Origin: Hydra vulgaris
Taxonomy: Eukaryota; Cnidaria; Hydrozoa; Anthoathecata; Hydridae
Direction: 5' to 3'
Length of the DNA stretch: 64,000 nt
Assembly: GCF_038396675.1 (NCBI RefSeq)
Contig: NC_088931.1
Span: 63,289,501-63,353,500 of the forward strand
A program made the position numbers and the translations under genes. The notes beneath the pieces are model-generated. The model was given only the letters and a program-made list of their open reading frames with translations. It was not told the origin of the DNA and ran no database searches. Below are positions 41,870-53,907 of the stretch, one piece after another (within the stretch, counting starts at the first letter, position 1; the number at the start of each line of letters is the position of its first letter).

Positions 41870-44800
41870 AATAATGGATTAAAAAACTGCAGCCGATTTA
41901 GAGTTTCTAAAGTTCGTTGAACTTATGGATTATTATAACTTAATTAACATTTTTTTGTTCGACGAACTAAACATAAAAATCTAATTGATAACTGTCTTTA
42001 ACATATAAAATATATTTTACAAAGTAGGTATTCATACGTGCATTTTAACTAAGGCAAAAGTAAAATAATACCAAAATCGATACCAAAAGCTTTATATTGA
42101 CTTATGAATGACCACTAATTGACTTCAAAATCGTTAAATTTACAGCATTTCCTCGTAACTTTCAAATGAAATTAATGTGCATAAAAGTTCCGTCAAAGTT
42201 TTTTTTATTTTGTTTTAAATTTAACAACACTAATAAAAGTTAGTTAAAAAAACAATTTAAAATTGCGAAACCTATCTATTATGTCATAATTGAGTAATAT
42301 AACGGAAGCCTTTGTTAAACAAAAGCAATTAAGTGTACGGAGTAAACTTGTTAAACTGTAAAACTATATAAATCTTTTTACTAATACAACGATAAGCATA
42401 AATTTTCAAATCTTTTGAATTGTTAACAGTTACATTTTTAAGAAAACAGATGTTCAACTTATGTAATAAAGGTAAGCACAAGTACCTTTTTTCAAATATA
42501 TTTGTATCACTTTAATCAAAAACAAAAAAGAAAACCGTAAATATAAATTAATGTTTTGAGAATTACGAATTATTTAATAATTAAAACGAATTTTAATCGA
42601 TTTCTAATAATTAAAAAAAACAACATAATTAAACATCATTCACTTAACATTTTTTGTGCTTTGAAACTCTAAAACACGATTTATAACATTTGGTTCAACA
42701 TGGTTGAAATTTAAAAATTTTATATAAATGCGGGATTTTTGAATTATTGATTTTTTGAGTGACTGAAGATGAGAATCTTTTAATTTCTTGCTTAGATCTA
42801 TGTAAGCCTAATAATTTCTTAACTTTTGTAAATCTGTAAATGAATTTTGCTAAACGGGTACAATTTTTTTTGAAAAACGCTATTAAAAAAATATCATTTT
42901 TATAGATTTATAAGACCCAAATAATCTGCATTGAAGGAGGGTATCAACTTTCTTGTAACAGCATAGTACAAAAACATTGTAATAAGAAATGAGTGCCTTT
43001 AGATTATTTTACTTAAAATAAAGATTAAAATAGTTACCTTAGTTTCTAAATAGTTTTATAGTTATAATTTTATGCGCGCGCTTTTAAGTGAACTGCTCTT
43101 CATAGACGTTTTTAGTTGAAGTTATTTTTACTTTGGCATGAGATTGAAACCGCTTTTTTATTTTTTGACTTTTATTCTGGAACTGAAAAAACGTTAAAAA
43201 ACAAAATTTTATATTGTATAGGTGTATAAGTTATATTGTATGAGTGACAAAGTCTCAATAAATTATGTCGGTTGTCTGATAAAGACTATTTGTCAGCATA
43301 ATGATTTATAAAATTAAAATAATCTATTATAAAAAATATAAACCAAAAAAGTTTCCTTTCAAAATAAGTCTGAAAAGAGCAAGATTTGATTCATAAAAAA
43401 GGAGATAGATCTACCTTCGTTGTGTCAAAAGAGATTCAACTGATAAAATTTTTACATCTAGTTTCACTTTGGGAATTAAAACCCGTACCAGTAGATTTCA
43501 CAGGCAGTTTTACTTGAGGTTAACACGTCTTTTGTGAGGTATTTATTAACTTTAAAATGTTGCATGCCTTTATTACTAGTCTCACATTAGTTACGCTAAC
43601 TTATTATAATATTATACTACATTTCTGTAACGTTGTAACCATTTACAAAAAATTAATATCCTAGTTGGTAAATATAATAGTTAACTTCACGGAATTGAAA
43701 CCCTATTCTTGACACGTGTTATTCTTTTTGAATAAGGGGGTTTTAAACATGCAACAAAAACCATGCGTAGCTTTTAACCATGTTAAATTTTATAAAAGTG
43801 CTAGCAATTTAGCACGGCGGAAGTTCGTTTAACTTTGCCAAACGAAATTAGACAAAGCCAAATAGCTTGAAATTAAATATTTAAAAAAATTAATGATGCT
43901 CTTTATGCCATCCACCACAATGCCATAAACAACATCATTATAATTTGAAATGATATCATTTGACTTGAAAAATCAAAACAAACTTTAATCACATTTGTAT
44001 TGTCAATTGGACACCACACATTTCAATTTTTTTTATTATATTACTTTTCTTGGTATCAGAGGTATAATAAAGGATATTGCAATAATAACTATAGTTGGCC
44101 AGGTTATGATAAATATTCACCAAAAAAAAAAAGCTCGTTATTTACAAATTAAATAAATTCAGATTGTATTAAAAAACTTTGAAGAAAACATTAAATTTAA
44201 AATGTTAAGATGAATACAAATTAATAAGCAAAAAAATAAATTCAATAAAAAAATTAATTGAAACACAAATATGTTTTTACCATCTACCAAACAAATGAAT
44301 ATTTATTCAGACTATGTTTTATATGTGTTATATTTTGTCCAGGTATGTAAACTATAGCAACAGCAGGCAATTTTATGAAGTTATATGTAATTCTATGTAG
44401 TTATAAGTAATTCTATGTTGTTATAAGTAATTCTATGTTGTTAAAAATAATTCTATGTATTGTTTTAATTATTTTGTTGATAAAATTGAAAAATCATTTA
44501 AAATTTGTATTTTTTAAATTAGGATAAGGTGATGTGAGTTTGTTACGGGGGGCGAATCCGTCACTTCTGGTGCTTAACTTTAATGTAATATTGCATAAGA
44601 AATGAAAAATCTATTAACAAGGTTTTTTTAAACTTTTTTCAATTAATATTTTAAAAATAACATTTAAAAATAGTTATTTTTAAAATATATTTTTATTTTT
44701 TTAAATATAAACATAACTTTGAAATGTATTTATTATATAGTTAACTTTTTGTTTACTCCTCTCCTTTTACTCTCCATAGTAAACATTGTATTTGAATAAA

Positions 44801-45100
44801 TATTATTCAGCTTAAATACATTTTGTTAAAAAAATAATCAAAAAATGTGGTGTTTTACTCAAATTATATTTCATTCGATTGATCCAAGTTAGAATTTGTA
44901 AAGTATTAATCAAAGTTGTTACCTAGGGACATGCGTTGTCCGGGGGACGTCCGTGAAACGTCCGACGGACGTGCCTTGCACGACATGTGCCAACTGGATA
45001 TGGTTATTTTTTTTTTAATTGTCATTTTTGTTAATTGTCAATGATTTATAACTTTTGACAATACAGGTAGAATTCCCTTAAAAAAATTTCAAAATGGAAA
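41870..45100. other. Long AT-rich stretch without genes
   Basis: No coding region recognised. Holds a 20-bp tandem array (44381-44460) and a short GC-rich island at 44935-45000 with cgtccgtgaaacgtccgacg. Confidence 0.45.
44381..44460 (+). repeat. 20-bp tandem array (4 units)
   Basis: Units of ttataagtaattctatgttg with small changes, four in a row. Confidence 0.85.
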
Positions 45101-45107
45101 ACATCTG

Positions 45108-45152
45108 TTACAGGTCAACTATTTGAAAAATTTTCAAATAGTTGACCTGTAA
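45108..45152. repeat. Perfect palindrome, 22-bp arms
   Basis: ttacaggtcaactatttgaa plus aa, one A in the centre, then the exact complement. It lies about 50-100 bp upstream of the DDE pseudogene and may mark an element end. Confidence 0.9.
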
Positions 45153-45189
45153 TCTTTAATCAAGTATGTATATTCTTTATTTTTAGTGC

Positions 45190-47297
45190 TTAAATAAAAA
45201 AATAGTATGGAAAAAACCGCAGTTTAATTTTAAGATTTCTGCTAGTAGAAAAAGAAGTAGAGCAAAGACAAAGCCAGAAACTCGAGTTGAAGCTATAGTT
45301 TACAGAAACGAATAAAATATCAGAGGCAGTAAATTGGTGCACAGAAAAAAGCGAAGACAGGCATCATTAAAAACAGGAAAGTTTTCTTTAACTAAAGATC
45401 GTGGTACAATAGACAGAAGGTTAGATGGCAAAGTTAAGAATGTAAAAAAGGAACACTTGAGAGAGTTACATCCAGATGATGATAGGAAATAATTTGTTTT
45501 ATCAGAAACAAAAACAGAGCCTACCAGGGACTCTCTAAGAAAGAAGTTTCTGAAATTATTTTGGATGTGCTGAAAATCACAGATCATTTGAACAAAAATG
45601 GAAAAGGTGAAAGAAAGTTTACAAAACCATCACCAAGTGCAAAAACAGCCTAACAAAATGGAAGGTAAGTAATTTTTTTTTCTTTAAACTAACTTATCAA
45701 CATCTCAACAGGTACAAGGGTACAGTAGATGTTAAATAGATGTAAAATACTGAATCTCATTACCCAAATTATTTAGACTCAAAATCATTTTGGAGAAGAT
45801 GGCCCGCTAGACATGGTGATATTGTCATCAAGAGGCAAGGCCGAGATAAAATGAACAGAGGCCTAAATTGTACTAGGGAAACGGCTGCAGATCAGATAGG
45901 TACACATTTTTTATCACATTGTTTTTTTAGTTTAGCCTGAATATAAAAACGTCTATTTTAAATTTTATTCTCAAGTGTTTTACAACTTGGTTACTATTCT
46001 TGAATAAGTGTATATGGGTTGTACGTTGATAATTTATGTAACTTGATTCCAGATGCTTTAGCTGACAAACTGATTGCCAACTAAACAACTTTTCACAAGT
46101 AAAGGTGTGGCTTTTATAGTTTTATATTTTTAAAAAGTGAAATATAATATTTATATTTTCAGGAGAGATTTCATCGTGTCAGGTAATATATGCTGGCAAA
46201 GGCATAATAAGCCAGATGGCACCACAAAAAGCTGTCAGTAAGATTTAAAATTTGATCATCTTTACGACAGAGAGTGGTTCGCAAGATAACTTTCATTATT
46301 GGCTGCGTATCAGAAATTTGATAAACATCACACCAAACAAGGTATAGAGCGACCAGATGTGCTTCTATTAGATGGTCATTCGTCGCGGTTTGACTTTAAA
46401 GTTCTTAATTTTTTGCGTGAAAAGCAAATCAATTTATTTGTGTCTTCACCTGAAGCCACACAGCTACTAGACCAAGCACCAAATCAACAGCTCCGTCGAT
46501 ATTATAATAACAAGCGATATGAATTTTTTTCCTCTTTCCAGATAATAAATTGAGAAAAATTCATGAATATCCTAAAAACAATGTGTAACAATTGGGCATC
46601 CGCTGCCAATATTGTAGCAGCTGCTAAGAGTTGGTATAAGTAAGAATGGTCTTAATGTTGATGATATGCAACAGGATAAATTTGAACAAGCAGCTCTCCT
46701 TATTGATAAAACTGATGGTGTTTTTCTACAATCTTTTACTCCTAAGAAAACAAGAAGTGTGACCTTAAATGACGGACCCTTAGCAGCAACTCCAAAATCA
46801 CAATCCAAAGTTTCCCAAATAAAAGGACGGTATAGGTTTAGCCGGATATTGGAAATCAATGTATGAAATGTCCCAATCATTCATTGAGAAATCATATAAG
46901 AAAAGCCTCAATTTAGTAGACGTGCCTGGTTTACTTTCAGTAAACCGGGTTAAACCCAGGAGGTTAATCAAATAAAAACAACAAGCGTCACTAATACGCA
47001 TGGATCTGAGGAGGCTCAAGATGTGCTTTCAAAAGTGGTTTCTCTCTAAGAAGAAAAACAGAAAAAAATTGTGATTCAGAGGAGAAGTAGAAACATAAGC
47101 TCCAAGAAAAAGAATTGTTTTATCGTTGCAAACTGCAATGCTCATGTGTAGAAGAATGTCTTCCAAAATTTTTAAAGGAATGTTCGCAATGTCATTCCAT
47201 TCTTAAATCTTTATGTACTAAAATGGCTTGTCGCGTTGATAACAAGAAGCCAACAATGATTCTTCATGCATCTGCAGCATCATCCTCTGATTCTTAA
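45190..47297 (+). pseudogene. DDE-type (pogo/Tigger-like) transposase pseudogene
   Basis: Plus-strand reading in pieces: ETRVEAIVYRNE, an LTKDRGTIDRRLDGKVKN segment, LSKKEVSEIILDVLK, KRQGRDKMNRGLNCTRE, VIYAGKGIISQMAPQKAV, then the frame 46299-46553 with RPDVLLLDGHSSRFDFKVLN and ATQLLDQAPNQQL (two catalytic Asp regions, DGH and QLLD), a 46666-46866 piece and a Cys-rich C-terminus (YRCKLQCSC...CSQCHSILKSLCTKMACRVD, 47115-47297). Domain order fits a DDE_1 transposase with a Cys-rich zinc-binding tail. Several stops and frameshifts break it. The short interruptions near 45900-46140 are additional insertions or decay. Confidence 0.7.
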
Positions 47298-47308
47298 AAA
47301 AAAAGAAC

Positions 47309-47309
47309 T

Positions 47310-47391
<82 letters not shown>

Positions 47392-47400
47392 ATATATATA
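47309..47400. repeat. (TA)n microsatellite
   Basis: TA repeats starting 12 bp after the last codon of the pseudogene. Confidence 0.95.
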
Positions 47401-47609
47401 GTCATTTTATGTTATTCAAAAAAATGCTGTTATTGTATTAAATCTATACTTTTCTTATCTTTTTTCTTATTTCCTATTATTCAAAATATACAATGTTATT
47501 GTATTAAAAGCTAGATTTCCTATTTTAACGCTAGTGAGCCCTTAAAAACTACAATCATAACACTGCGAAAAAAATGCAAAATAAACATCTTTAAAAGTTG
47601 GTAAATTAG

Positions 47610-48565
47610 TTAAGGTGGTACCCCAAAAAGTATATTAAAACCTGATTGGAACTAAAGCACACTTTTATTTTTACAACATAAATACATAATTTAAAATAAA
47701 TTTCAAAAATGCTATTAAACTTGAAATTCTTTGCTTCAATTTCCCCCCAAAAATTGAAAATAACCGAATTTTTGTGAAGTAATTGTTCAAAATCTACTAA
47801 TCATTTTAGCGTGAAATTTGGAACATTTTTTAATTATGGTAACATAATTCATTTGAGAGAAAATAAATGAATATTTCAGCAATTATGCATGAAACACTAA
47901 AAAGTAAGCGAGCTACACAACACTAATATAAAAGTTTCAAGATCTAAAATTCATTTAAAAAAATCTTTTCTCAAATGAGTTTTAATAATATGAAGAACAA
48001 TCTGTGAAAATTTCAGCACTTTTGCATACTTATTTGAAAAGTTATCATTTCGCAAACTTTGAAAACTAGTGAAAAAATATATTTTGAGATTTTGCTATAT
48101 AAAAATTAAAATTGCTCAAAAAGCATAAAAAAATATATAATTTCTGGAATAAATATAATAAATTAAAAACCTCCAGGCTCACATGATATTTTTTCAGTTT
48201 TTTTAACTTTATTTGAGTATCCTTTTTTAACACTTTTTAACTGTTTACATCTTATAACTTTCACTATCTTTAAGAGAGTTCGAATGATCATTCAACTTAT
48301 GACCAAAAAAATAACTCAAATATTTTTTAATATTTAAAATATATAGATTTTTGCAACCTTACATTGGAAATATTTTTGTTTATATATTGGTTGCTATGGC
48401 GTTGTTTTGGACATTACAAACTACTTGATTAATATAAACCCAAATTATTATTACTCAAAGTTAAAATTTTGCATTAAAAGGTTTTGTATTCTGTGAACAA
48501 AAGATTAATAAACCAAATTTTTTTTTTTTTTTTTTAAATTGGCTTTTATTTCTTGGGGTACACAT
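47610..48565. mobile_element. Related TTAA element, right end diverged
   Basis: Starts with TTAA (47610-47613) followed by ggtggtaccccaaa, like the ends of the 40611-41465 element. Around 48387-48400 it has ggttgctatggcgttg, the complement of the ccatagcaacgcc motif in the other element. The likely right end is ttggggtacac at about 48554-48564, but the final bases and TTAA are not conserved there. Confidence 0.5.
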
Positions 48566-50476
48566 TATATTGTATTACATTGGTGGATTAAAACAAGTCT
48601 AACATTATCTAAAAATAAGATAATTTCAAACTTAAAAATAAGTTATTAAACAGTAGGGGGTCATAATGCATTAATTGAACCATTTCAAAAGCAAAATGTT
48701 TGATTTGCATTCACTTTTTGGGGATTTTAAAATTGTAAAAGAGGTATTTTACTTAATTTGTCATCTAGGATGTTTAGAGATACTGATTCAATCATTGTTT
48801 AATAATTTAATTGACATTAGTGGAACCTAGAGCTGAAAGTTTATACGTGTAGTGTTTAAGGGGTATGTGTTTTTAAGGGGAATCTACCTGTACTAAAAAT
48901 AAAGTATTTGAATCAAGCAAATTAACTAACTAGTAAATGTAGTTTGCAAGGAAATAACATTGTATTCAAAATTCGTTTCAAAGATTTATATTTTGGCTTT
49001 TAATTTAGTTTTAAGCAACTTATTTTTATATATAAAAAAAAGTCATTTTGTGAGACAACCTGTTAAAAAAGCTTCATAAAAAACGTAATTGATGAAGTAA
49101 CAGAAATCAAAAAACGCAAAGCAAAACTAAAACAAATCTTTTTTTTACCACTGCAGTGGAATCAGCTGATTCGAATCAATTAAATAAACTATTGATTTTG
49201 AACTAAAACATAATACTGATAGAGACTTTGGTTGTGTTCGTGTAGCTGTTTGGGGGAAGTAAATGAAGATTGACTTCAATGCTTTAGTTGCAATAAGTAA
49301 GCATGCAAAGATGTTTTGGAGTAAACACATATGAAATTTGTTTTCAAACTTGTAACTAGTTTAAGAAACTATGTTTAACAAATTAGTTTCATTGTTTTGT
49401 AGTCATCTATTTTTTTAATCACTTTTAACATATTTTTTGAAGGTTAGCGTGGGTTGGACGATTTTTATAAATTCTTGATTTTTAAAAAGATTAGTTGTAT
49501 TGAGGAGTTTGCCCTTAAATTGCGTTTAAATTAATTTATACGCAAAAGTAATTTAAGAACTTGCTTTTATCCAATATAGTTACAAAATAGAGACTTTATA
49601 TTAATTTTTAAATATTTATATGTTTATACTTTTGTCAAATTGCAACGATGGCAACCTGACACAGTGGTGCAAAGCCTCAGATAATTGACCATAATTCAAA
49701 ATTTTACAAAACATTAGAAAGTTATTATTATTTGTTTTTAAATGAATTATACTGCTTATATTATCTAAAAATATATAGGTTTGTTATTTATGTTTATTAA
49801 CAAGACAGCTACATGCTATTATTATTTTACATGCTATTGTTATTTATGTTTATTGACAGGACAGCTACATTTAAAAGATGTCATTTTTGTAATAGATTTT
49901 CGTTAAAAAAGTACAGAAGTTATAATTTCAATTTTTTTTTTTTAATAATTTTTTTGTCAGTATGTTTAAGATATTTTAACTTCTACATCAAAAACTTCGC
50001 TTACTTAAAGTGAAAAAAAACTTACAAATTGTTATAAAAAAAGCAAAAAAATGCAGCCTTTTGTAATTTCGAATTAACTGTTCGTTTAGAATACATCCTT
50101 CTCAAGCTAATCTAACTTAATCTTTATTAAGTTCTGGTTATGGTAATACCTTTGCTCTAATATTTTTCAATGTTTATAATTCGTATAAATATATATATAA
50201 ATGCAAAAAATTTAAAAATTTTTATAAATACCAATAACCAAGTCATGTTGCTAGCTTAAAAAAATATACTTTTTTGTTTTAAATGATTACAGACATTCTT
50301 ATTTTTATCGTGAATTTTTTCAAAAAAGGCATTTTTTCATGTATTTAATTTATACCGCCCGAGGGGGAGAAACACTTTTAAATTTAAATTATTTTCCTTC
50401 TTAATTTATTATTATATAATTCCTCTTTAATATATAAACTTTTTAATTCTAAACTATTTTCTTATACTCCCAATGG
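48566..50476. other. AT-rich stretch without genes
   Basis: No gene recognised. A short duplication acatgctattattatttta / acatgctattgttattta with gacaggacagctacat/aagacagctacat occurs at 49800-49870. Confidence 0.45.
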
Positions 50477-51758
50477 TATCAGGTAACCAAAAAAGTTCGT
50501 GCGGTTTTTCCGTATATAATAAAAACACACAAAACGACAAAAGTAAGTACATTTATTCATCAAAATAGTCACCATTAGCATCTAAAACCTTTTCCCAACG
50601 TAAAACAAGCTTATTTATTCCACTTCTAAAAAATTCTCGGTCCTTTGAGTCTATAAAAGCTTTCAACTCCATTTCAACCGCGTCCTGGTCTCGGAACTGC
50701 TGTCCTTTTAAATGATTTCCCAGGGAAAGGAAAAAATGAAAATCAGTAGGGGAGAGGTCTGGCGAGTATGGTGGATGAGGCAAACTCTCCCAACCAAGGC
50801 TTTGGAGCTTGTCCTGAGTCACGCGAGCGATGTGCGGTCTCGCGTTGTCGTGGAGAAGCAGAACTCCTCTCCTGTGCACCAGTGCAGGCTGCCTTACAAG
50901 CAACAGGTCGTGAACTCGTTGCAGCTGTGCTGAGTAGACCAGTCCAGAAATGGTTTGGCCTGTCGGGAGCTGCTCGTAATGCACCACACCAGCTGTAGTC
51001 CACCAAAACCTTCCGCTTGTGGAGATTGGGCTTGGGTGTCTTTGGGATGGGGTCATCGGGGGACAACCAATGGTAGCAACGCTTGGTATTGTTGTACACA
51101 ATCCATTTTTCGTCGCATGTCAATAAACGATCAAGAAAAGGCTCAACATTGTGGCGTGATAAGAGTGATGTGCAGATCGTAAGCCGTTGCTTCTTGTTGT
51201 CGATCGACAATTTGTGCGGAACCCACCGACTCAGTTTCCACGCTTTCCCAATCGCATGCAGATGCAGGCGGATGGTTTCAACACTCACAGCAAACCTCAC
51301 TGCAAGTTCTTGGCAAGTTTGGCTGGAGTCAGACTCGACAGCGTCCTTCAGTTCATCCTCATCAACCAACAATGGGCGTCCAGAACGCGGCAGGTCTTCG
51401 ATGGACTCATCTCCCGAAGAGAATCGCTGAAACCACTTCTGTGCTGTGCGTTCACTTACTGTACCTTCTCCAAATGCTGTGCAGATGTTTTTGGCCGCTT
51501 GTGTTGCATTCCTTCCAAGTTTGAACTCGTAAAGTAAGCAAGATCGAATAATCGTTGGTTGGGTTGCCATCCTTTCTTTACACAAAACTTTTCCTGTAAG
51601 CTCGTTACAAGCCTACACTATATATGCAGCAACTGCGCGTGACACACGCGTTCTATTACGCAACAAAGCTACTTGCCTTCTGCGATGTGGGTGTTGTAAA
51701 AAATGCTAAAAACAATTCAATTACCAAAAACCGCACGAACTTTTTTGGTTACCTAATA
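50477..51758 (-). mobile_element. mariner transposon, nearly complete
   Basis: The element spans 50479-51756 (1278 bp), flanked by TA on each side. The inverted ends are 29 bp perfect (50481-50509 with 51726-51754, aggtaaccaaaaaagttcgt...) and about 31 bp with one mismatch. Its base composition is much less AT-rich than the neighbourhood. It encodes one transposase on the minus strand, broken by a frameshift. Size, TA target and protein place it in the Tc1/mariner group. Confidence 0.95.
50553..51570 (-). pseudogene. mariner transposase (DD34D) with one frameshift
   Basis: The start ATG is probably at 51570 (MATQPTIIRSCLLYEFKLGR); an in-frame ATG 15 nt earlier is possible. The N-terminal HTH region contains TQKW-type ERTAQKWFQRFSSGDESIED and the RSGRP linker motif. 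The catalytic domain shows TCDEKWI (first Asp), LLLHDNARPH (second Asp) and YSPDLSPTDFHFF (third Asp), i.e. the DD34D signature. One frameshift near 51005 (between KRKVLV and WWTTAGVVHYEQLP) separates the first two thirds from the rest; otherwise the frame is open to the end (YFDE). Thus all catalytic residues exist but this copy cannot make the whole enzyme unless the frameshift is a sequencing error. Confidence 0.92.
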
Positions 51759-52717
51759 TATGACACTCTTAAAAAAATTAAGTTAAAATGATTAAGTTTT
51801 ATAGATTTTATAAAAATTTTAAAGTTGAGTACTTTAGATGCATTAGGCGATTTTTAACAACAAATATTTGAGTATTATTGGAATTGCTTCATTCATTTCC
51901 ATAGAAACGCATTTACTATTTTAATCAGTTGAACAAAAAAAATATGATACAAATTATTATGGTAAATAGATTATGGTGCAAATTTATAAATTTACATAAA
52001 AATAACATTTATCAAAATATTAATTTATTTAAAATAACTATGTTAGTTTATTAATATTAATCATAATAGTAGTCAGGCAAATAAATATCACTATTTTTTA
52101 AGTCTTGTAATAATTCACTAAAAAAAGCTCTTTCTTTTTCATCTGCCTCTTCTTTCTTATCGATCTCTTCTTCTTTATCACTCTCTTCTTCTTCAACTTG
52201 CTTGTTAGATCATTTTGTATTCCAAATTTACTTTTTTCTTGTAAATCTACCAGTGAAAGCATTTCGCTTGTGAATTTGAGTTTTCCAGCCATTGCTTTGT
52301 TACTACTTTCAATAGTTGTTAAAATCAAGTCGCAATATTTTTAGCGGAGTCGGAGTCGCTAAACAAAATCGCGACTCCGATTCTAGTAGTAAAACTTCTC
52401 GGTATTGCACATGCTTGTACAAAACATTTAACCTTTAAAGAATTATTCACATACTAAGCAAAAAAAAAATTTTAATTATCGCGTAATATTTTTTAAAGAA
52501 ATCAAGAATTTTTCAAAAATTTTGCTTTGGAGTCGGACTTCTAATTGTTAAAGTAAAATTTTTAAGTTTTCTCATATTATACATATATTATACACGATTG
52601 TTCCATATAGACGTTTGTACGTAACGCTATAGAAATGGCGGAACTAAGAAGATGACGTAGTTTTAGCAATCAAAAATTATCAAGAGATGGACAAGTCTAA
52701 AACCGAAGTTTCAAATT
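51759..52717. other. AT-rich stretch without genes
   Basis: The minus frame 52328-52098 is Lys-rich (KKKRVIKKKRSIRKKRQ) and I cannot assign it. At 52340-52382 agcggagtcggagtcgct and cgcgactccgattct form an imperfect inverted pair. Confidence 0.4.
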
Positions 52718-53134
52718 TTACACGTGGATGAGGCAATAAATTCATATTTTTTCAATCTTGCCAATTTTTGATAAATACAAAAACATAAATACAAAAATTC
52801 ACAGCAAAACAGTTTAAGCGAAAAAGGCTTATAATTATTATTACAATAGTTTTCTTATATTACACACGATCCTGTGTAAAACGTTACATAAGTGGATTTT
52901 TTGCGTTTGCATATATATCATGTTTGTTTATTGTTATATTTTGATATATTATATCAAAATAAAAAATCCACTTATGTAACGTTTTACACAGGCTCGTGTG
53001 TAATATAAGAAAAATATTGTAATAATAATTACAAGTCTTTTTCGCTTAAACTGTTTTAGTATTTATTTTTTTGCATTTATCAAAAATTGGCAAGATTGAA
53101 AAAAAAACGAATTTATTGTCTCATCCATGTGTAA
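52718..53134. repeat. Foldback 1: long inverted repeat
   Basis: Left arm 52718-52902, right arm 52961-53134. The innermost 32 bp (52871-52902 and 52961-52992) are perfect; the outer parts are diverged but collinear (ttacacgtggatga with tcatccatgtgtaa at the very ends). Confidence 0.9.
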
Positions 53135-53173
53135 TTGAATTAATTAAAAAACAATTAAAATGACTAATTAAAA

Positions 53174-53390
53174 TAATTGAAAAATAAACCATTTTATAAA
53201 CTCTTATACCAATTGCAATTAATCAACACTTTTCAAGCGGGTTCTCTAAATAAGCGCAGCTTTAATTTATAGCATCTAACATTATTAGATGCTATGCATT
53301 AAAGCTGCGCTTATTAAGAGAACCCGCTTGAAAAATTTTTATTAATTGCAATCGGTGTAAGAGTTTATAAAATGGTTTATTTTTCAATTA
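53174..53390. repeat. Foldback 2: long inverted repeat
   Basis: The arms run from taattgaaaaataaaccatt at 53174 to the complementary aatggtttatttttcaatta ending at 53390, centred near 53282. The inner arms (aagcgggttctct...gcgcagctttaat) are nearly perfect. Confidence 0.92.
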
Positions 53391-53400
53391 CATGCATAAA

Positions 53401-53455
53401 TTCGAAAAATCAGTGGTTAATACGCTGTCATCGTATTAACCACTGATCTATCGAA
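53401..53455. repeat. Foldback 3: short hairpin
   Basis: Perfect 16-bp arms atcagtggttaatacg (53409-53424) and cgtattaaccactgat (53432-53447), 7-nt loop, with ttcga/tcgaa outside. Confidence 0.9.
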
Positions 53456-53907
53456 TTAACACAATATATTTTCAATTTTTTCAATCTGGCCGTATATATT
53501 TATAGCAAAAAAATAAATATAGCAAAAAAAACTTTTAACTGTTAAAATAAAACTTTAAATTTTTTTCTAGTTAAGGCCTTTTCTTTTTTCTTTTTTTTTT
53601 TTTGCCTCCACAGCAGCACTTTCTGGAGTAACAGAACTGTCTTATTAAATGCTGCAACTCTTTCTCGCCATTACCTCGGTTGCAATGGCTGCCAAGAGTT
53701 TCGTGTCAAACACACTCGAATGAACGATAACAAGTTGCTCATTTGTATACAATATGATTATTATTTTTATTTCTAATTACTACTATTACTAATAATCAAC
53801 TATTACTAATTTTCTTTTAATTTTTTTACTTTTTAACTAATAAAATTTAAAAATATATATTTAAATCTTAAATTAAAAATATATTAGAAAATATGATTTA
53901 TTTGTAG
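53456..53907. promoter_or_regulatory. 5' flank of the GABA-B-like receptor gene
   Basis: 450 bp between the third foldback and the start codon. It has a long pyrimidine run (53577-53604). The last bases, tttatttgtag, directly precede the ATG and match a splice acceptor, so the true 5' end may come from an upstream exon or a spliced leader. Confidence 0.4.

Noticed and set aside
44935..45000. GC-rich island with cgtccgtgaaacgtccgacg as a regulatory element
   Set aside because: Only about 65 bp, no adjacent gene; more likely a fragment of a dispersed repeat.
50712..51537. Several plus-strand frames of 73-116 residues
   Set aside because: They are shadows of the minus-strand mariner transposase in less AT-rich DNA.
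52098..52328. Lys-rich minus-strand frame as a gene
   Set aside because: Low-complexity ttctt runs explain the composition; no splice context or homologue recognised.
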